Positions 1-11,963 of a stretch of 64,000 nt of DNA are shown here, one piece after another. The DNA comes from Ananas comosus (taxonomy: Eukaryota; Streptophyta; Magnoliopsida; Poales; Bromeliaceae). A model generated the notes under the pieces. It saw nothing but the letters and a program-made list of their open reading frames with translations, was not told the DNA's origin and ran no database searches. How positions within the stretch are numbered: the stretch's first letter is position 1; every line of letters starts with the position of its first letter. The position numbers and the translations under genes were made by a program. Where the stretch lies: assembly GCF_001540865.1 (NCBI RefSeq), contig NC_033623.1:16616896-16680895 (forward strand), written 5' to 3'.

Positions 1-390
1 ATTTAATGCAAAAGTAGTTTAGCAGTATGATCTTTTTCTTCTATTTTCTGCAGAAATTATTATAAGATCCACTAATGAAAGAACAACATAATCACTCAAG
101 CATCTATCAATAGTGGAAAAGAAAACATTCACCCATGGTCCTTGAGAATCTGTGAATTGAGTATTTACCACTTACAATTGAATGCAAAAAGGATCTTAAA
201 GCGAACAAATCTTAGCATAACAATTATGAGTTAAACATATATTCTAAATAGACAAAAATCAAAATAGGTGAAATAGCGGTACTGAACTTGAGAGAAAGCA
301 TAATGTGTAATTAGGTTATAGAAAAACCAGTTTATCACTTCATCAACTATTTTTCAGTTAACTATTAACAACATAAGCAGATCATCTTAC

Positions 391-3300
391 CAAAACACGG
401 TCCAATATGAGTAGAATGATCAACTGTTCAACTTCCTCTTTCTTAAGATCAGAAGCTGGGGTATTTGAAGCGCCTGCTTAAGAAATTATATAGTTTCCGT
501 CAGTGGTTGTGGGAAAAACTTTATTTATGTCGATGCACGAGCAGACCATTAACAAAGGAAGGGTTTGGTACTGACTATTACAAATATCATAAATGAAGCT
601 TAAATAAAAGGTTGCATCCAATATATTATCAATCAATAAGCCCCTTACGCCCTCCCAGCCCAAGTTGCATGGTGACAATCATATCATTTGAAATAGATTT
701 TATATAACATTCTGAAAATTTCACAAATTTGTGCAACAAACATCCCTCTAAGGAAATGCAAATTATTATGGTTCTTTTCTAGCAGATCCATTCAACATAA
801 TATTGCAAAAGTACCACCTAAATAGTTACATAAATGAACTTTCTTCCCTGGTTTATTTTTTCCTACTACTTTATCACTTTTACTCAGGACGACCCATCGT
901 TAAGCAGGGCCATCAAACTTGCTTTTAATCTTTAAAAAATAATTAGCAGCTGTTATTTACTTGTACCAACTAAAACTGAAATCAATGCCAACATTATCAA
1001 TCGCGTAAAATCTGTAAGTAGAAATGAAAATAAAAAACAATGAACTGACAACAGAATATATAGTTGCATCAGGACATGATGGCATGATAATATTTGTAAA
1101 AACAGTTATTAAGTATAACCAACATATAAGTGTTAGGGATGCTGTAAAAAGTTACGGTTGTAATTTCAAAAATCTCAAGAAGAAGCACCTTTGCGGCCAG
1201 TAAGATATTTATGAAGGGGTTCAAAAATAGGGTAACAAGGTGTACAGTTTCACCAACTGAAGAATAGTAAAGCTTCTAAAGAATCCTCAGAATGTATACT
1301 CTCTCTTATTATATTAAGGATATTGTAAAACTTGGGGGGAAAAACATACAAAAAAAAAAGGAAAAAGGTTATGTGCACATAAAAGTTTCACAGTTCGGCA
1401 ACATTTTATGACTACCTAGCACCTTCGTTTTGTCTGTTCTCTGATTGGCAAAAGATCCATACAGGACACAGATCAATATAATATACTTTGGATTTACCAT
1501 ACAGGAAATCAAATCAGATCTGCAGTATTATGGATAATGTTTGTCTGTCAAAAGTACTACCTGAAGCCTTTATCTTTGCTCTAAACCTGTCGACTAGTTG
1601 CAACATTGTTGCTCTCTGGTCATTCGATTGCATATCGTGTAACAACGAGGCGATGATTTTTGCATGATCTGAATAGAATATATGCAGTCATCAGAATATC
1701 AGAATATACTTCAGTACTATGCATAGACATTCAGTTAGTAGAGGAATATTCAATTCATGCATCTATAGAAAGAGAGAACATGGTTTAAGGAACAACAGCT
1801 AGTTGAGGTGGATATCACCAGAAAAAATATGATGTATTTTTTGAAATATCTGTAGAATGCTTCACCGTGTTCCTTGCAGACTCTTTTAATTATGCACAAT
1901 TGGTTTACAAGTAGGACAAGAACCTAATCTCAAGGCTACACTTCACCACGTTCTTATTCTCCTCTGTTTTAAAATATGATTAATGTAACTGTATCCCATG
2001 AAGTTCACAGCTCATGCCAACGGTGCCTTCTCAAATCTCAGGTGGCCAAATGAATGAATTAGATTGTAAACTCAAGTAAATACCAACGTTCTAAAATCAT
2101 GTTTGAATTTATTGCAAGTCCAACCAAAAGTAAGCGCAGGCCAAAATAAAAACTGAAAACAGAAAGAGTTACATAACTAGTACAGTCACAATGTAAGAAC
2201 TTGCTGACGTGGCAAGGGATGGAAAAAAAAAACAGATTCCATGAAATTCTACACATGAAATTAGTATAAACATGGCATTTTCAAGGATTACTAAAGAGGA
2301 TAGCTCGAAGCCAGCTTCAACAACAGGTGCAAAACTAAAGGAAAATCAATAAGCTTGTGATATATTTCATTCAACAGGCTACTGTTATTCTTTTATGCAA
2401 AAAAACACCTCACTACTGTGATAAGTTGGAGCGCAAGTCACTTAGGGCATGTTTGGTTCGTACATTTTGGATCCGGAATGGGAATCGGTTTGACCAAATC
2501 CTGCTAATTTTGTTTGGTTCACAGGAATCGGTTTGGAACTCCCATTCCGGATCGGAATGGGAATGGTCCATTAGCTTACAAATTGATTCCGGTCTCCAAG
2601 CCCAGATTGAAGTTTCAATCCCAAGCCCACACTCTCCTCTTCCTTAGGCCCAGCCCAACGTTTCTCCATCTTATCCATTCTTTCTCTCCGTATACCAATC
2701 TTTTCCCTCTTTTGTCATCATTAAAAAAAACGTGATATATTATTTTTTATTACAATTTTATTCAAAAAATTTATGCATTTTTTTGTAATTATTGCATAAA
2801 AATTTTTAAAATAAATTCCTTTTTTTGGCATAGCTCTAACTTGAGAATAGTATTAATTTTTTTTATAAATTTTAGATAGTTTTATAAAATTATATTTAAA
2901 AGTAAAATTAGTATTATGTTATTCTATTATTTTTTATTTTGTATAAACCAAACAGTAAAATAGGAATAATTCATTCCGATTTTCAATCCAGATATGAACC
3001 AAACGTCTTGGGGAAAGAGGGCAATCCAATTGCCATTCCAATTCATTCTCATTCCATTATCCATTCCAATTCCACTATTGAACCAAACAAGCCCTTATAT
3101 CAAATGATGTTACCGCACAATGGGTTAGATAAAGGCATACTCACTCACCTAATAACCAAAAAATAATAGACAGATTTTCAGTGGGCAAAAAGGAAATATG
3201 TCAGTTGAGTTAAAGAAAATTGCTCCCAAAGCAAATAGGTGAACAGCAAATTCATGCAAGTGAATCAGTCAAGTAAAACACAATATAGTTAGGTTATCAT

Positions 3301-6300
3301 ACAAGTAGCATCCACTTCCTTAATCTCGGTTCCGTAAGCACAGTTGTCACACATCCCTGAAATATAAAAATTAATGTTTATTATAGCACATTACAAAAGT
3401 TGATCAATGTGAAGCTAGCGAAAGGACAATTTATCAACTCCTATGAATAGCAATACACAATTACCATTGCAGTCCTGCATAGCCTCCCCAAAATGCTGAA
3501 AGAAAGCACTTCGACGGCATTTTCTATTGGACTGAGATAAATGAAGTACAAACCATAGAATTATATCCATTCTTTCATCTTACAGTTATGGTAAACTAAA
3601 GACTACAAAGTTGCCAGAAAATGCTATGTAAGGAATATGTAAAGATATACATTTTACCTGACAATAACGCACAATATCATATAAATTTTGCAACCCGCAG
3701 TTCTCATAGAAGACCATTGAACTCTGCATGCGAATATATAGTATGCATGTCATTCTCAGGTTAGCAACATAGAGGGGTATACCTGATAACTTAAAATAAA
3801 CAAACCTTACCTGACGTGGAATATCACCAGGTCTAAAATACAATATACATTCTGAAGGAAGTCCATCTCTCCCAGCTCGACCACTTTCCTGAAATGATAA
3901 GAATTTTACATTTTGGTACTTATCTTTCATAAAGGACTCAAAAAACAGATTAAGAGTACCTGATAGTATGTCTCCATTGACTTACTGAGGCTATGATGAA
4001 TGACAAACCTGACTAAATATGAATCAGAAATTATTTAGCCAATAAATAGCTCATTCAGAGGTACATCTAAAAAGATATTACAATTCTAACAGCAAAGTAA
4101 GCAGTTAACTAAAGCATTTACATCAACAATTGCTTTGTCAGACTCCAGATAAAATATGTAGAAAATTTTGGCTAGATTGCCATTTATATGTCGAAGGGCA
4201 TAAATAATAACTGGCAGATAACTATTCAGAACATAAATGATAGTCCTGTGAATCTCCATTAATAACAGATCCTCATTCTATGAAAAGTTAATAACTTAAT
4301 AATTCATGAAATAGTAAGATGGAACAGATTTTCATAGAAATAACTCAACGCACCATCTGGTTTATTGATTCCCATTCCAAATGCAACCTGTCAAAATTGT
4401 TATGGGAAGATAAAATTAATATAATTAAACATGAAAAGGAAAGAAATTGAAGAGAAAGATTATACATACCGTACCAACAATAACCTGCAACTTGTTTTTG
4501 CTCCAGCTGTTTGATAAAGGCAGCGACATCATTAATCGAAAAGGATTTCATAGTAAACACTTGAATTGAAAGTTGCCAAAAACACAAGAAATTAACAAAG
4601 AAGCAATAAGCCAATACTAGTGATAATTTATCGGTAATGTATGAATTTACCGCAGATGAACCTTCCCACGAGCAACCACGTCCATATCTGCATGATAATA
4701 GTCTGCTGAAATTCCACGATCACGCAGTTCCTTCGCAACCTATATAATGTTAGGGGAAAAAATAGCACATTAGACTTGTTAGTTGTTACACTCCAACTAG
4801 AATGCAAGGAAAATAAAATCCACAAGGAAGCTTCAGAAATATACTACAACATTGGAACACTGATGAACATAGATGCAGCCATGCTATTGAACAACAACGA
4901 CAGACACACGCAGACACATACGCACCACCACCGCCGCCGCCGCCACCACCGTACACGCACAGGCGCGTGCACACACGCACACGCACACACAAAAAATGCA
5001 AGGAAGATAAAATCGTTAGGGACCATGGAAACACACTACAACATCTGATGATATGTAGACACAGTTGTGCTATTCAACAATAAGAACAACACACATACAC
5101 ATACACATTAATGACAGGACTAGAGTTTTCTGATATGGTCATGATAAAGATCAGCAGTAGGTCCAGAGATTATATATACCAATGATGTATCCGATATGCA
5201 GATTCATATACTCAGTAAGTAAACAAATGGTAACCAAATTGTCAACAGGATGACATTAATCTTGCGCAGCCTTGCTATGCATCAAAGCACAGGAGAAAAG
5301 AACTGATTAAGTGTCGAATACCAATGAAAGCAGTTCATTAACCTGCTCGCATTCCTTCCTCGAAAAACAATACACAATTCCAGATTCATTGTTTGAGCAC
5401 GATCCTCGTATATAGTCTGCAATTTCATCAATCACAACTTTTCCAACTGATGACTTGTCAAGCACCTAGTAAACCAACTTCATAAGACAAAAGGCAAACT
5501 AGCATAGAAACAGAACAAGACTTTGATTCGGATAATAGGGCGTACTTTGTAAAAGAGATTAGGCCTGTTCACTGTGCTAACAAACTTAACACATTTGGGA
5601 ATATGAAGCATTTCCATCAAATCAGTTTGGACTTTGTACGTAGCAGTTGCCTGCAAGGTGGAAATTAGAATTCAGGAGTATCGACACATAGTAGTATATT
5701 CACATCGAAAGTAATTGCCATAAATAGTAACTCACAGTTAAAGCTATCATAGGAATATTAGGAAATTGAATCTTCAAAATACCAAGATTCTTATAGTCAG
5801 GACGAAAATCGTGGCCCCATTGACTACAACAGTGTGCCTCCTGGACGACAACCAAAAGAACTGCAAATTATACAAGCTCAAGAACACATAAGCGAATAAT
5901 CTAATTAGATCATGGTTATCAGTGCACGACCAATGTCCTGGTGGACTAATTACTGCATGCTTAGGGTGAACAACATGCCTTTATGCATTTATTGACAGAC
6001 GTAAAACATGTTACAGGGAAGAGTAGCAGTACATCTCTTCTGACATCTTCTCTATTCCAGGTTGAAACTGTTAAGAAGGGGCGTGTTTTGTTTTTACTCA
6101 GAGATGTGGAGGCTATATATAAATATAAACAAAAGACAGAGCTACAGAGGTGTACATGAATTTTCAAGTTCTCCAAATAGGCAAAAAGGCACCATTTGAG
6201 GGGTATATATGCGACAAGTCGTGAAAGAGAATATAGATAAATTTCACACGAAACATATAAGAAACTTGAAATAAGCAAAAATGCATTGAAAGACAGCATG

Positions 6301-8430
6301 TACAGATATTTTATTAGAACCAAATAATAATCTAAATTATCTAATGCTTAACTAGATGGTTGAGGTAGCCTTATAGGGATATTAACAATTTAAGTCTTGC
6401 ACGTGATTAATGTATATTTAGGGGCTGATAGCATGGGATGCAATGCCTTGACCCAGGAACCTCTTGGAAACAGTTACAATCTTACAATGTGCCAAGCTAT
6501 CTACTTCAGCTGAAATTCTTATATCAAGGAATGAACATAAATGCTAATTGGTGATAGATCATAACACAATCATCTGTTGCAGATGAAAAAAAAAGCCAAA
6601 TCATTACTTACGTCTATTGCTACAAGAGAAAGACGCCCACCATGGTGGCACTTTTCAAGTTTAGACATGAACCTCTTGCTTTTTGATATCTTTTCGGGAG
6701 TCACATATAATATCGTAAGTGCTCCTTCACCTTTATCAAGGGCTTTGTATATATACTTTTCGTCTTCCTTACTGGTAGTTGAGGTCAGCATGTAAGCCGG
6801 AATGCCCAAAGCTGTCAGTCCCATAACCTGAAAAAATAACATCCTACAGTAAGAAGCAAAGAAACGAGTTACAAATATAATGGATGACATGCCAAAAAAA
6901 CAAAAACAAAAACAAAACAATAAGAACACCTGATCCTGAATGAGAGAAAGCAAAGGACTAACAACAAGGGCGACTCCATCACGAAGTATAGCAGGAAGTT
7001 GGTAGCAGAGGCTCTTACCGCCACCTGCAGCCATTATAACCAAAACATCTCTTCCACTCATAACAGCATTTATGATCTGGAAGTAGTCAAACATAGACTA
7101 GATGAGCTCATAAACAGCAATTATAATCTAGTCTTTATAAGAATGTTATTTTACTTATTCGAGCAGGTTTGCAAATTATGAGGTTGTAAAGCACTGAATT
7201 GCAGACAAGCCTTATGGCATAGTAAAGCCAAAAATAACATGAAAAATTATTCAAATATACCAGCGGAAGATATTCAAGAAACAGTTCCAAAATCATATTA
7301 ACAACCAAAACCTGCCCTTTCAGATCATAAGTTCACCATTAGTTCTAAAACCACAAATCACTGAATAAAAAAATAAAATGATTTCAGACCTCCATTTTAC
7401 CAAACATAGAAATGTAAACAATAAACTGCATTGGCAAGATAGATATATATAAAGCATATGAAGAAATATTTGGTGGTTCCAAACTTTTCTTCGCAAAAAA
7501 TATCAGACTACTATGAGAAGAGGGAACTTAGATATCTTGCTCCGACAATACTTACTTCTCTCTGATTTGCTCGAAAGGAGGAGATGCCAAAAATGTTGAA
7601 TCTAGTATCGTCAGCCCGGGAATCCCACTCAAAACTACCAGACCAATCTTCAACAGCTACTGGTGCAGCTTTGTTCTCTGCGCTTTGAGAAATTTTATAT
7701 CCATCCAACAAAGTCTGCAGTTCAGATTGCCTCTCATACAGCTTCTCCTGACGATCAAGTAATGCTCTGATTTGATCTGAAAATATCAAAGTCAATAGGA
7801 AAAAAATTGAACTGTTGCAGAGAATGCACCATCAGCTAGGAACTATGTGAGATTATATTATCAAAGGTAGTGCTGGTAAGCTACATATCTAGGTAAACAG
7901 AGCGTACACGAGTGCATAAAGCTACACGCGTCTCTGTAGTTTCGTATAAGAATGGAAATTAATTGGAAATTAGAAATTGATTGATATCAAGAATCTTGGT
8001 GAACTTGACGAGATCGCTCTTACTTTTCCTAGATTATTGAGATTACTTTAAAGTAAGGCCGTGTGCTCTTCAAAAACTTGAGGAACTTTTACTTTAAAGT
8101 AAGGCCGTGTGCTCTTCAAAAACTTGAGGAACTTAAGCGGACGCATAAATACTTCAAATCTTTAATGGCAGTCAAAACCAAACTCCTCCATCTGAGCGAG
8201 GACTCGGTTGAATTGAACCAGTGTGAGGACGGTAAGTGTAAGATAACAGGAACTTGAACTTGCAAACAAGAGTTACTATTTATTCTTCACTCGACATCAC
8301 TCCTACAGGCTACAGAGGAAAGCGCAAACCTACATCCTTCAAAACTACGTTGACAAACTTCGAAAAAGCATCTGGAAATCCAAATCGAGGAACAAAAAGT
8401 ATAACGTGAAACCCGGATAAGACGATGAAT

Positions 8431-8473
<43 letters not shown>

Positions 8474-8638
8474 TATAGAACCAAAGAAAAAGGACAGAAT
8501 AAATAAATAAATAGAAACAAAAAGGATTTTCTTGGAAAATCTCAAATTTAACTCTTTTCTAGGGTTTTCGCAGTTACCTTGGACGTCCTGGAGCTCGGCT
8601 TCCACGCAGAGGAGCTCTTCCTCGATATCGGGCTCCAT
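391..8638 (-). CDS. RECQL2: RecQ-family ATP-dependent DNA helicase, RECQL2-like (3' end missing)
   Basis: RecQ-type 3'-5' DNA helicase acting in the nucleus in recombination and repair. Exons on the minus strand, read downwards: 8638-8578, 7776-7556, 7076-6930, 6827-6612, 5840-5736, 5650-5546, 5465-5343, 4739-4651, 4506-4470, 4387-4354, 4012-3960, 3888-3811, 3723-3658, 3531-3465, 3356-3303, 1668-1561, 473-391. All junctions are GT..AG and keep frame, giving 549 codons. Visible features: N-terminal coiled coil ([14 protein letters not shown]), motif 0 ([12 protein letters not shown]), Walker A (MAAGGGKS, about residues 109-116), DEAH box split by an intron (D215/EAH), motif VI ([10 protein letters not shown]) and the zinc-binding MCDNC of the RecQ C-terminal domain. 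The Arabidopsis protein is about 700 residues, so roughly the last 150 lie beyond base 1. The family assignment is secure. RECQL2 rather than another RecQ rests on the short N-terminus and on recalled similarity. Confidence 0.9.
2445..3094. mobile_element. Tourist/PIF-Harbinger-like MITE in a RECQL2 intron
   Basis: The element begins GGGCATGTTTGGTTC and ends GAACCAAACAAGCCC, a terminal inverted repeat with one mismatch. It is flanked by TTA at 2442-2444 and 3095-3097. A TTA/TAA duplication with GG(G)C...GCC(C) ends is the signature of PIF/Harbinger-derived MITEs. It is 650 bp long, AT-rich in the middle and lacks a transposase ORF, so it is non-autonomous. It lies in the RECQL2 intron between exons 3356-3303 and 1668-1561. 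Sub-terminal GGAATGGGAATGG-type motifs recur on both arms. Confidence 0.85.
4890..5110. repeat. CA/GT-rich microsatellite cluster
   Basis: Imperfect (CA)n, (CCG)n and (CACA)n tracts lie in the RECQL2 intron between exons 5465-5343 and 4739-4651. The translated frames across it are low-complexity and not coding. Confidence 0.8.
8045..8136. repeat. 46-bp tandem duplication in RECQL2 intron 1
   Basis: Two adjacent, almost identical 46-bp copies (8045-8090 and 8091-8136) begin ACTTTAAAGTAAGGCCGTG. They lie inside the first intron of the helicase gene. No function is apparent. Confidence 0.85.
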
Positions 8639-10490
8639 GGCGCTCGGAGAGGCGGAGATCGCCGCAGTCGCCCGCGGCCCCAACCCCGAACCCGTCCGGT
8701 TGGTCGGGCTCGCCTATTAATTAATTATTAAAACGCTCCGCCTTCGCAATCGCACGCCGACCGACTAGATTTCGCCGTCCATGCGCGCCAACCGATTTGC
8801 TAGACAACGGTCTACAATGTAGCGAGCCTTTCGATTACAAGTACATCGGGCCCATGTCGGATATGAAAACCGGCTCGGCCCATCCATATAAAATAGGGAG
8901 ATGGCCGCTGTTGCAAAACTGCGCCCAATCCTGCCCGAAACAGAGAGCTTAGATTGGGCCAGAAGGGTTTTTATTTTTTATTTCTTTTTTTTTACCTTTT
9001 CTTTTTTTACTTTTTTAGATCTCTATTATAAGTATCGCGGCAAAATTCTGGATGAATAAATAAGCTCAGTGATTCTAGAAGAGAACACAAAAGAACGTGT
9101 CTTTGCCCGATTTTTTTTTTCAATTTATTTGGCTAAAAGGCAGATAAGAAGTGCTTTTAGATTCACGCAAAGAGTGTCCATCTTAGGCTTTTATCAAAAA
9201 CTGGCTCTATAGAAAGCATGGTCAGACCAAGAGCACCCAATAAGTAGTAATAGCAAGGGGCTTCTAATAAAATCATAATCCTTATTTCTCAAAAAAAGAT
9301 AAATAGAATCATAATCTTCCTAATATAGGAAAAAATATATAAAAATAAATAAATTAATAAGTATATTAAGAATAGCTAGCTAATATAGAAAAATGTAAAC
9401 AAGAAGATACAAATATATTTATTTAATAAATGATTAATAGAAGTTTTGAGCCGGCTTTTGAGTATATAATATAATAATTATCAAGAAAAAAAAAGCAAAA
9501 CAAAACAAAATTATTGTAATCATTGATAATAACGGATAACTGCAACAAATAGAATAACAAAAAAAAAACATATTTTTAATTAAAATCAACCAGATTGCAG
9601 TGATAGATGGCAACTCTTAACATATTCAAGTAGTTGAGAATTGAGATATGGATGCGAATAAAAAAATATATATTTTTGATCTATTATAATCGAAAAAAGA
9701 TAAAACACATTTATATATATATATAATAAAATAGTCGAGAATAGTTTGACAAGAGTTTTAAACTCTTGCTATCAGTGCAGTGGCTTTTTTTCCTACAATC
9801 TATAATCTATAAATGGTAAAATGTAGTCAAGCCTAATTGAATGTAACTTGATAAAATTTCAATAACAATATTAAATTAACTATTTCCAAATTAAATAAAT
9901 CTAGGATGCGCAACCGCAGCTATTAGATATTGCCCCGAAATTATTTCCACCAGAAAGATCCTCTTCTAGTTTTCAAAAATTTCAGAAAAAAATACATTAA
10001 GCATTTATATTGCAAAGACCAATAACATAGATCGAAGTTGCATCAATAAGAAACAATTTTCTAAATGCAAAAACGTTAGCAAAATCCAATTCAGATCAAA
10101 GGTATCTTCATAGATGCTTTAGTGGACTGTAAGGTGAAGCTTTTCTTTTTTTTTGCACAGGTACTATCAAAATAAACAGAAGTTTGATATTAAAAAAGGG
10201 TAAATATAAAATAAAATAAAATAAAGGAATGAGCTGCTGAGTTTTCACAATTTTTAACAACCACGCAAATCTCTCTCTCTGAATATAAATCCTGCTGCTC
10301 CAATAATAATATCAATTAAACAGAAGGTAGAATACATAATTATCCTAACTCCAACTTTAACTTTTTCATAATTTATCATCATCATCATCATCTTCATCAA
10401 TCATCATCTGAACAAAAAGAAAAGGAAAAAAAGGGATTAAAATAGAAAAGGAAAAACTAAACCCCAGGATTTTTCTTTTTAAGCCGGTCT
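8639..10490. other. Intergenic region between RECQL2 and the SAUR
   Basis: The first 200 bases are the GC-richer upstream region of RECQL2. The remainder is AT-rich with short A and T runs and TA repeats (about 9712-9726). No coding region or RNA gene was recognised. Confidence 0.6.
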
Positions 10491-10802
10491 TCAAGCTCTA
10501 AAGCATCCAGCAAAACGCGGGAGGTGAAGGTGGCTGTCGCTGTTCTGCCTGCCTTGTCGCTGGCTGCTGCTGCTGTTGTTGAAACTAGTTCTGCCGTCAA
10601 TGACGCCCAGGACGTGTCGAAAGTGCTCGATGCTGCAGGGTATGGCGATCGGCCCCTGCTGTTCGAAACCGTAGACCCTCTCCGACTCCTCGAGCAGCGA
10701 GACGAAGGCAGGGTGGCTCAGATACCTCACGGGCACGACGAGGCGGCATTGCTCCTCCCCCTCCGGGCCCACCCGTACAGCCACGTGCCCCTTGCGCGGC
10801 AT
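10491..10802 (-). CDS. SAUR-family auxin-responsive protein
   Basis: A small auxin-up RNA protein of 103 residues. Many SAURs promote cell expansion by inhibiting PP2C.D phosphatases at the plasma membrane; that is family knowledge. The SAUR core is complete: PRKGHVAVRVG, then CRLVVPVRYLSHPAFVSLL, then EESERVYGFEQQGPIAIPC, followed by a Ser/Gln-rich tail. I chose the ATG at 10802-10800. The open frame continues upstream to 10844 but contains only a GTG there and no further ATG. The gene is intronless and GC-rich, as usual for the family. A TATA box lies at 11114-11121, which implies a leader near 280-300 nt holding an upstream ORF and a (TAA)n tract. The family is certain; the subclade is not assigned. 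Confidence 0.88.
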   Translation of the reverse strand: MPRKGHVAVRVGPEGEEQCRLVVPVRYLSHPAFVSLLEESERVYGFEQQGPIAIPCSIEHFRHVLGVIDGRTSFNNSSSSQRQGRQNSDSHLHLPRFAGCFRA

Positions 10803-10849
10803 GTGCCGGCGCAACCACTCACCTGTCCTCGGAGACCTTGACACCAGCG

Positions 10850-10850
<1 letters not shown>

Positions 10851-10884
<34 letters not shown>
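10851..10884. repeat. (TAA)n microsatellite in the SAUR leader
   Basis: About eleven consecutive TAA units lie about 50 bp upstream of the SAUR start codon, within the predicted 5' leader. Confidence 0.9.
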
Positions 10885-10885
<1 letters not shown>

Positions 10886-10958
10886 CAGGAAAAAGGAGAA
10901 AAGAAGAAGAGAAACCGATGTTTTCGATTGAAAAGGATTTATTGATGATGAGGACGGA

Positions 10959-11033
10959 TCACAGAGAGAACGGCCAAGGATCGGAGCTATAGATGGTGAG
11001 ACGGAAGAGGGAGAGGGACGTAGGTTCTGCCAT
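10959..11033 (-). other. Upstream ORF in the SAUR leader (24 codons)
   Basis: The first ATG downstream of the TATA box (11033-11031, context CCCATGG, a good plant start context) opens a 24-codon frame ending in TGA at 10961-10959. The SAUR ATG is 156 nt further down. It could reduce translation of the main ORF. Whether the transcript includes it is inferred from the TATA position. Confidence 0.5.
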
Positions 11034-11113
11034 GGGAGAGGAAGGAACAGAAAGAGAGAGATTGTGTTTGGAGGGAAAGGAGAAAGAAGAAGAAGAAACA
11101 CAAGCCGTGGAAG

Positions 11114-11121
11114 TTTATATA
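11114..11121 (-). promoter_or_regulatory. TATA box of the SAUR gene
   Basis: TATATAAA on the minus strand, followed by a pyrimidine-rich stretch typical of plant transcription starts. It lies 312 bp upstream of the chosen start codon. Confidence 0.6.
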
Positions 11122-11963
11122 AAGGAAAAGATTGTACGACGAATAGAGAAAGAAGTTGATCAAATCTTTCTTTATTTATATTTGTATATTTATGCTTAAG
11201 ATTTGCGGAATCCTTTTCTATTTATGAGAGATTTGCACAATCCTGTAAATCAGATCACTTTGACGCTAAAAATCTGTTATTAATTATTACGACAATATCT
11301 TTCCTTTTCTTTGTTATGTTAAAAGATTTTGTTATGAATTTCGATTACGACTATATATATCGTTCCTTGTTTGGAGGAGAACTAGGAAAACTTAAAATTT
11401 GTCGAATAATTATCCATTGCATTCACCCGGACAACATTTTTTTTTTTCTTTTCTTCCTAATCTATCATCTCAAAACGTAACTCAGAATACTCTTCTTTTT
11501 TTTTTTACCCCTAATCCATCATCTCAAGACGTAACTCACAATACAATTTCAAAACCTGATATTTATGTTAATTTCCAAGTAAAACACTTAAACTAATTCT
11601 AAACCAGATTTAAACCCAAATATATCACAGAGAGAAAAAAAAAAAAAAAAAAAAAGGGGGAATATTTAATCAAAAAGCAAAATATGAAGCCTCAGCCGGA
11701 GCAGAAAATATACTAGGTAGAGCTCAAATTGTCTTCGTTAGTGTCGTATGGCGAAAGGTCGGCACCCTGCCACGCCCGTAGTCAACTCAACTGTGGGCTG
11801 AATTTGAGCTCGAGTCGGACGCACCAAGAGGTCAGAGCCAGAGCGAACTGTTTGTTCACTTTCACCCAATCCGGATACGTGAGGTTCCGCCTCCCCATTT
11901 CCTCCGCCGCGGCCACTTCCTAAGTTCCACCTCCACCCTCCGCCTCCTACAACGACAACAACA
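11122..11963. other. Intergenic region between the SAUR and OTP51
   Basis: AT-rich DNA with T runs and a poly-A run near 11635-11654. The last 200 bases are GC-richer and probably hold the OTP51 promoter and leader. No gene seen. Confidence 0.55.

Noticed and set aside
4786..5048. Open frames across the CA/CCG repeats
   Set aside because: Simple-sequence translations within a RECQL2 intron.
10803..10844. SAUR start at the upstream GTG
   Set aside because: Non-AUG start with no support; the first in-frame ATG at 10802 begins just before the conserved SAUR core.
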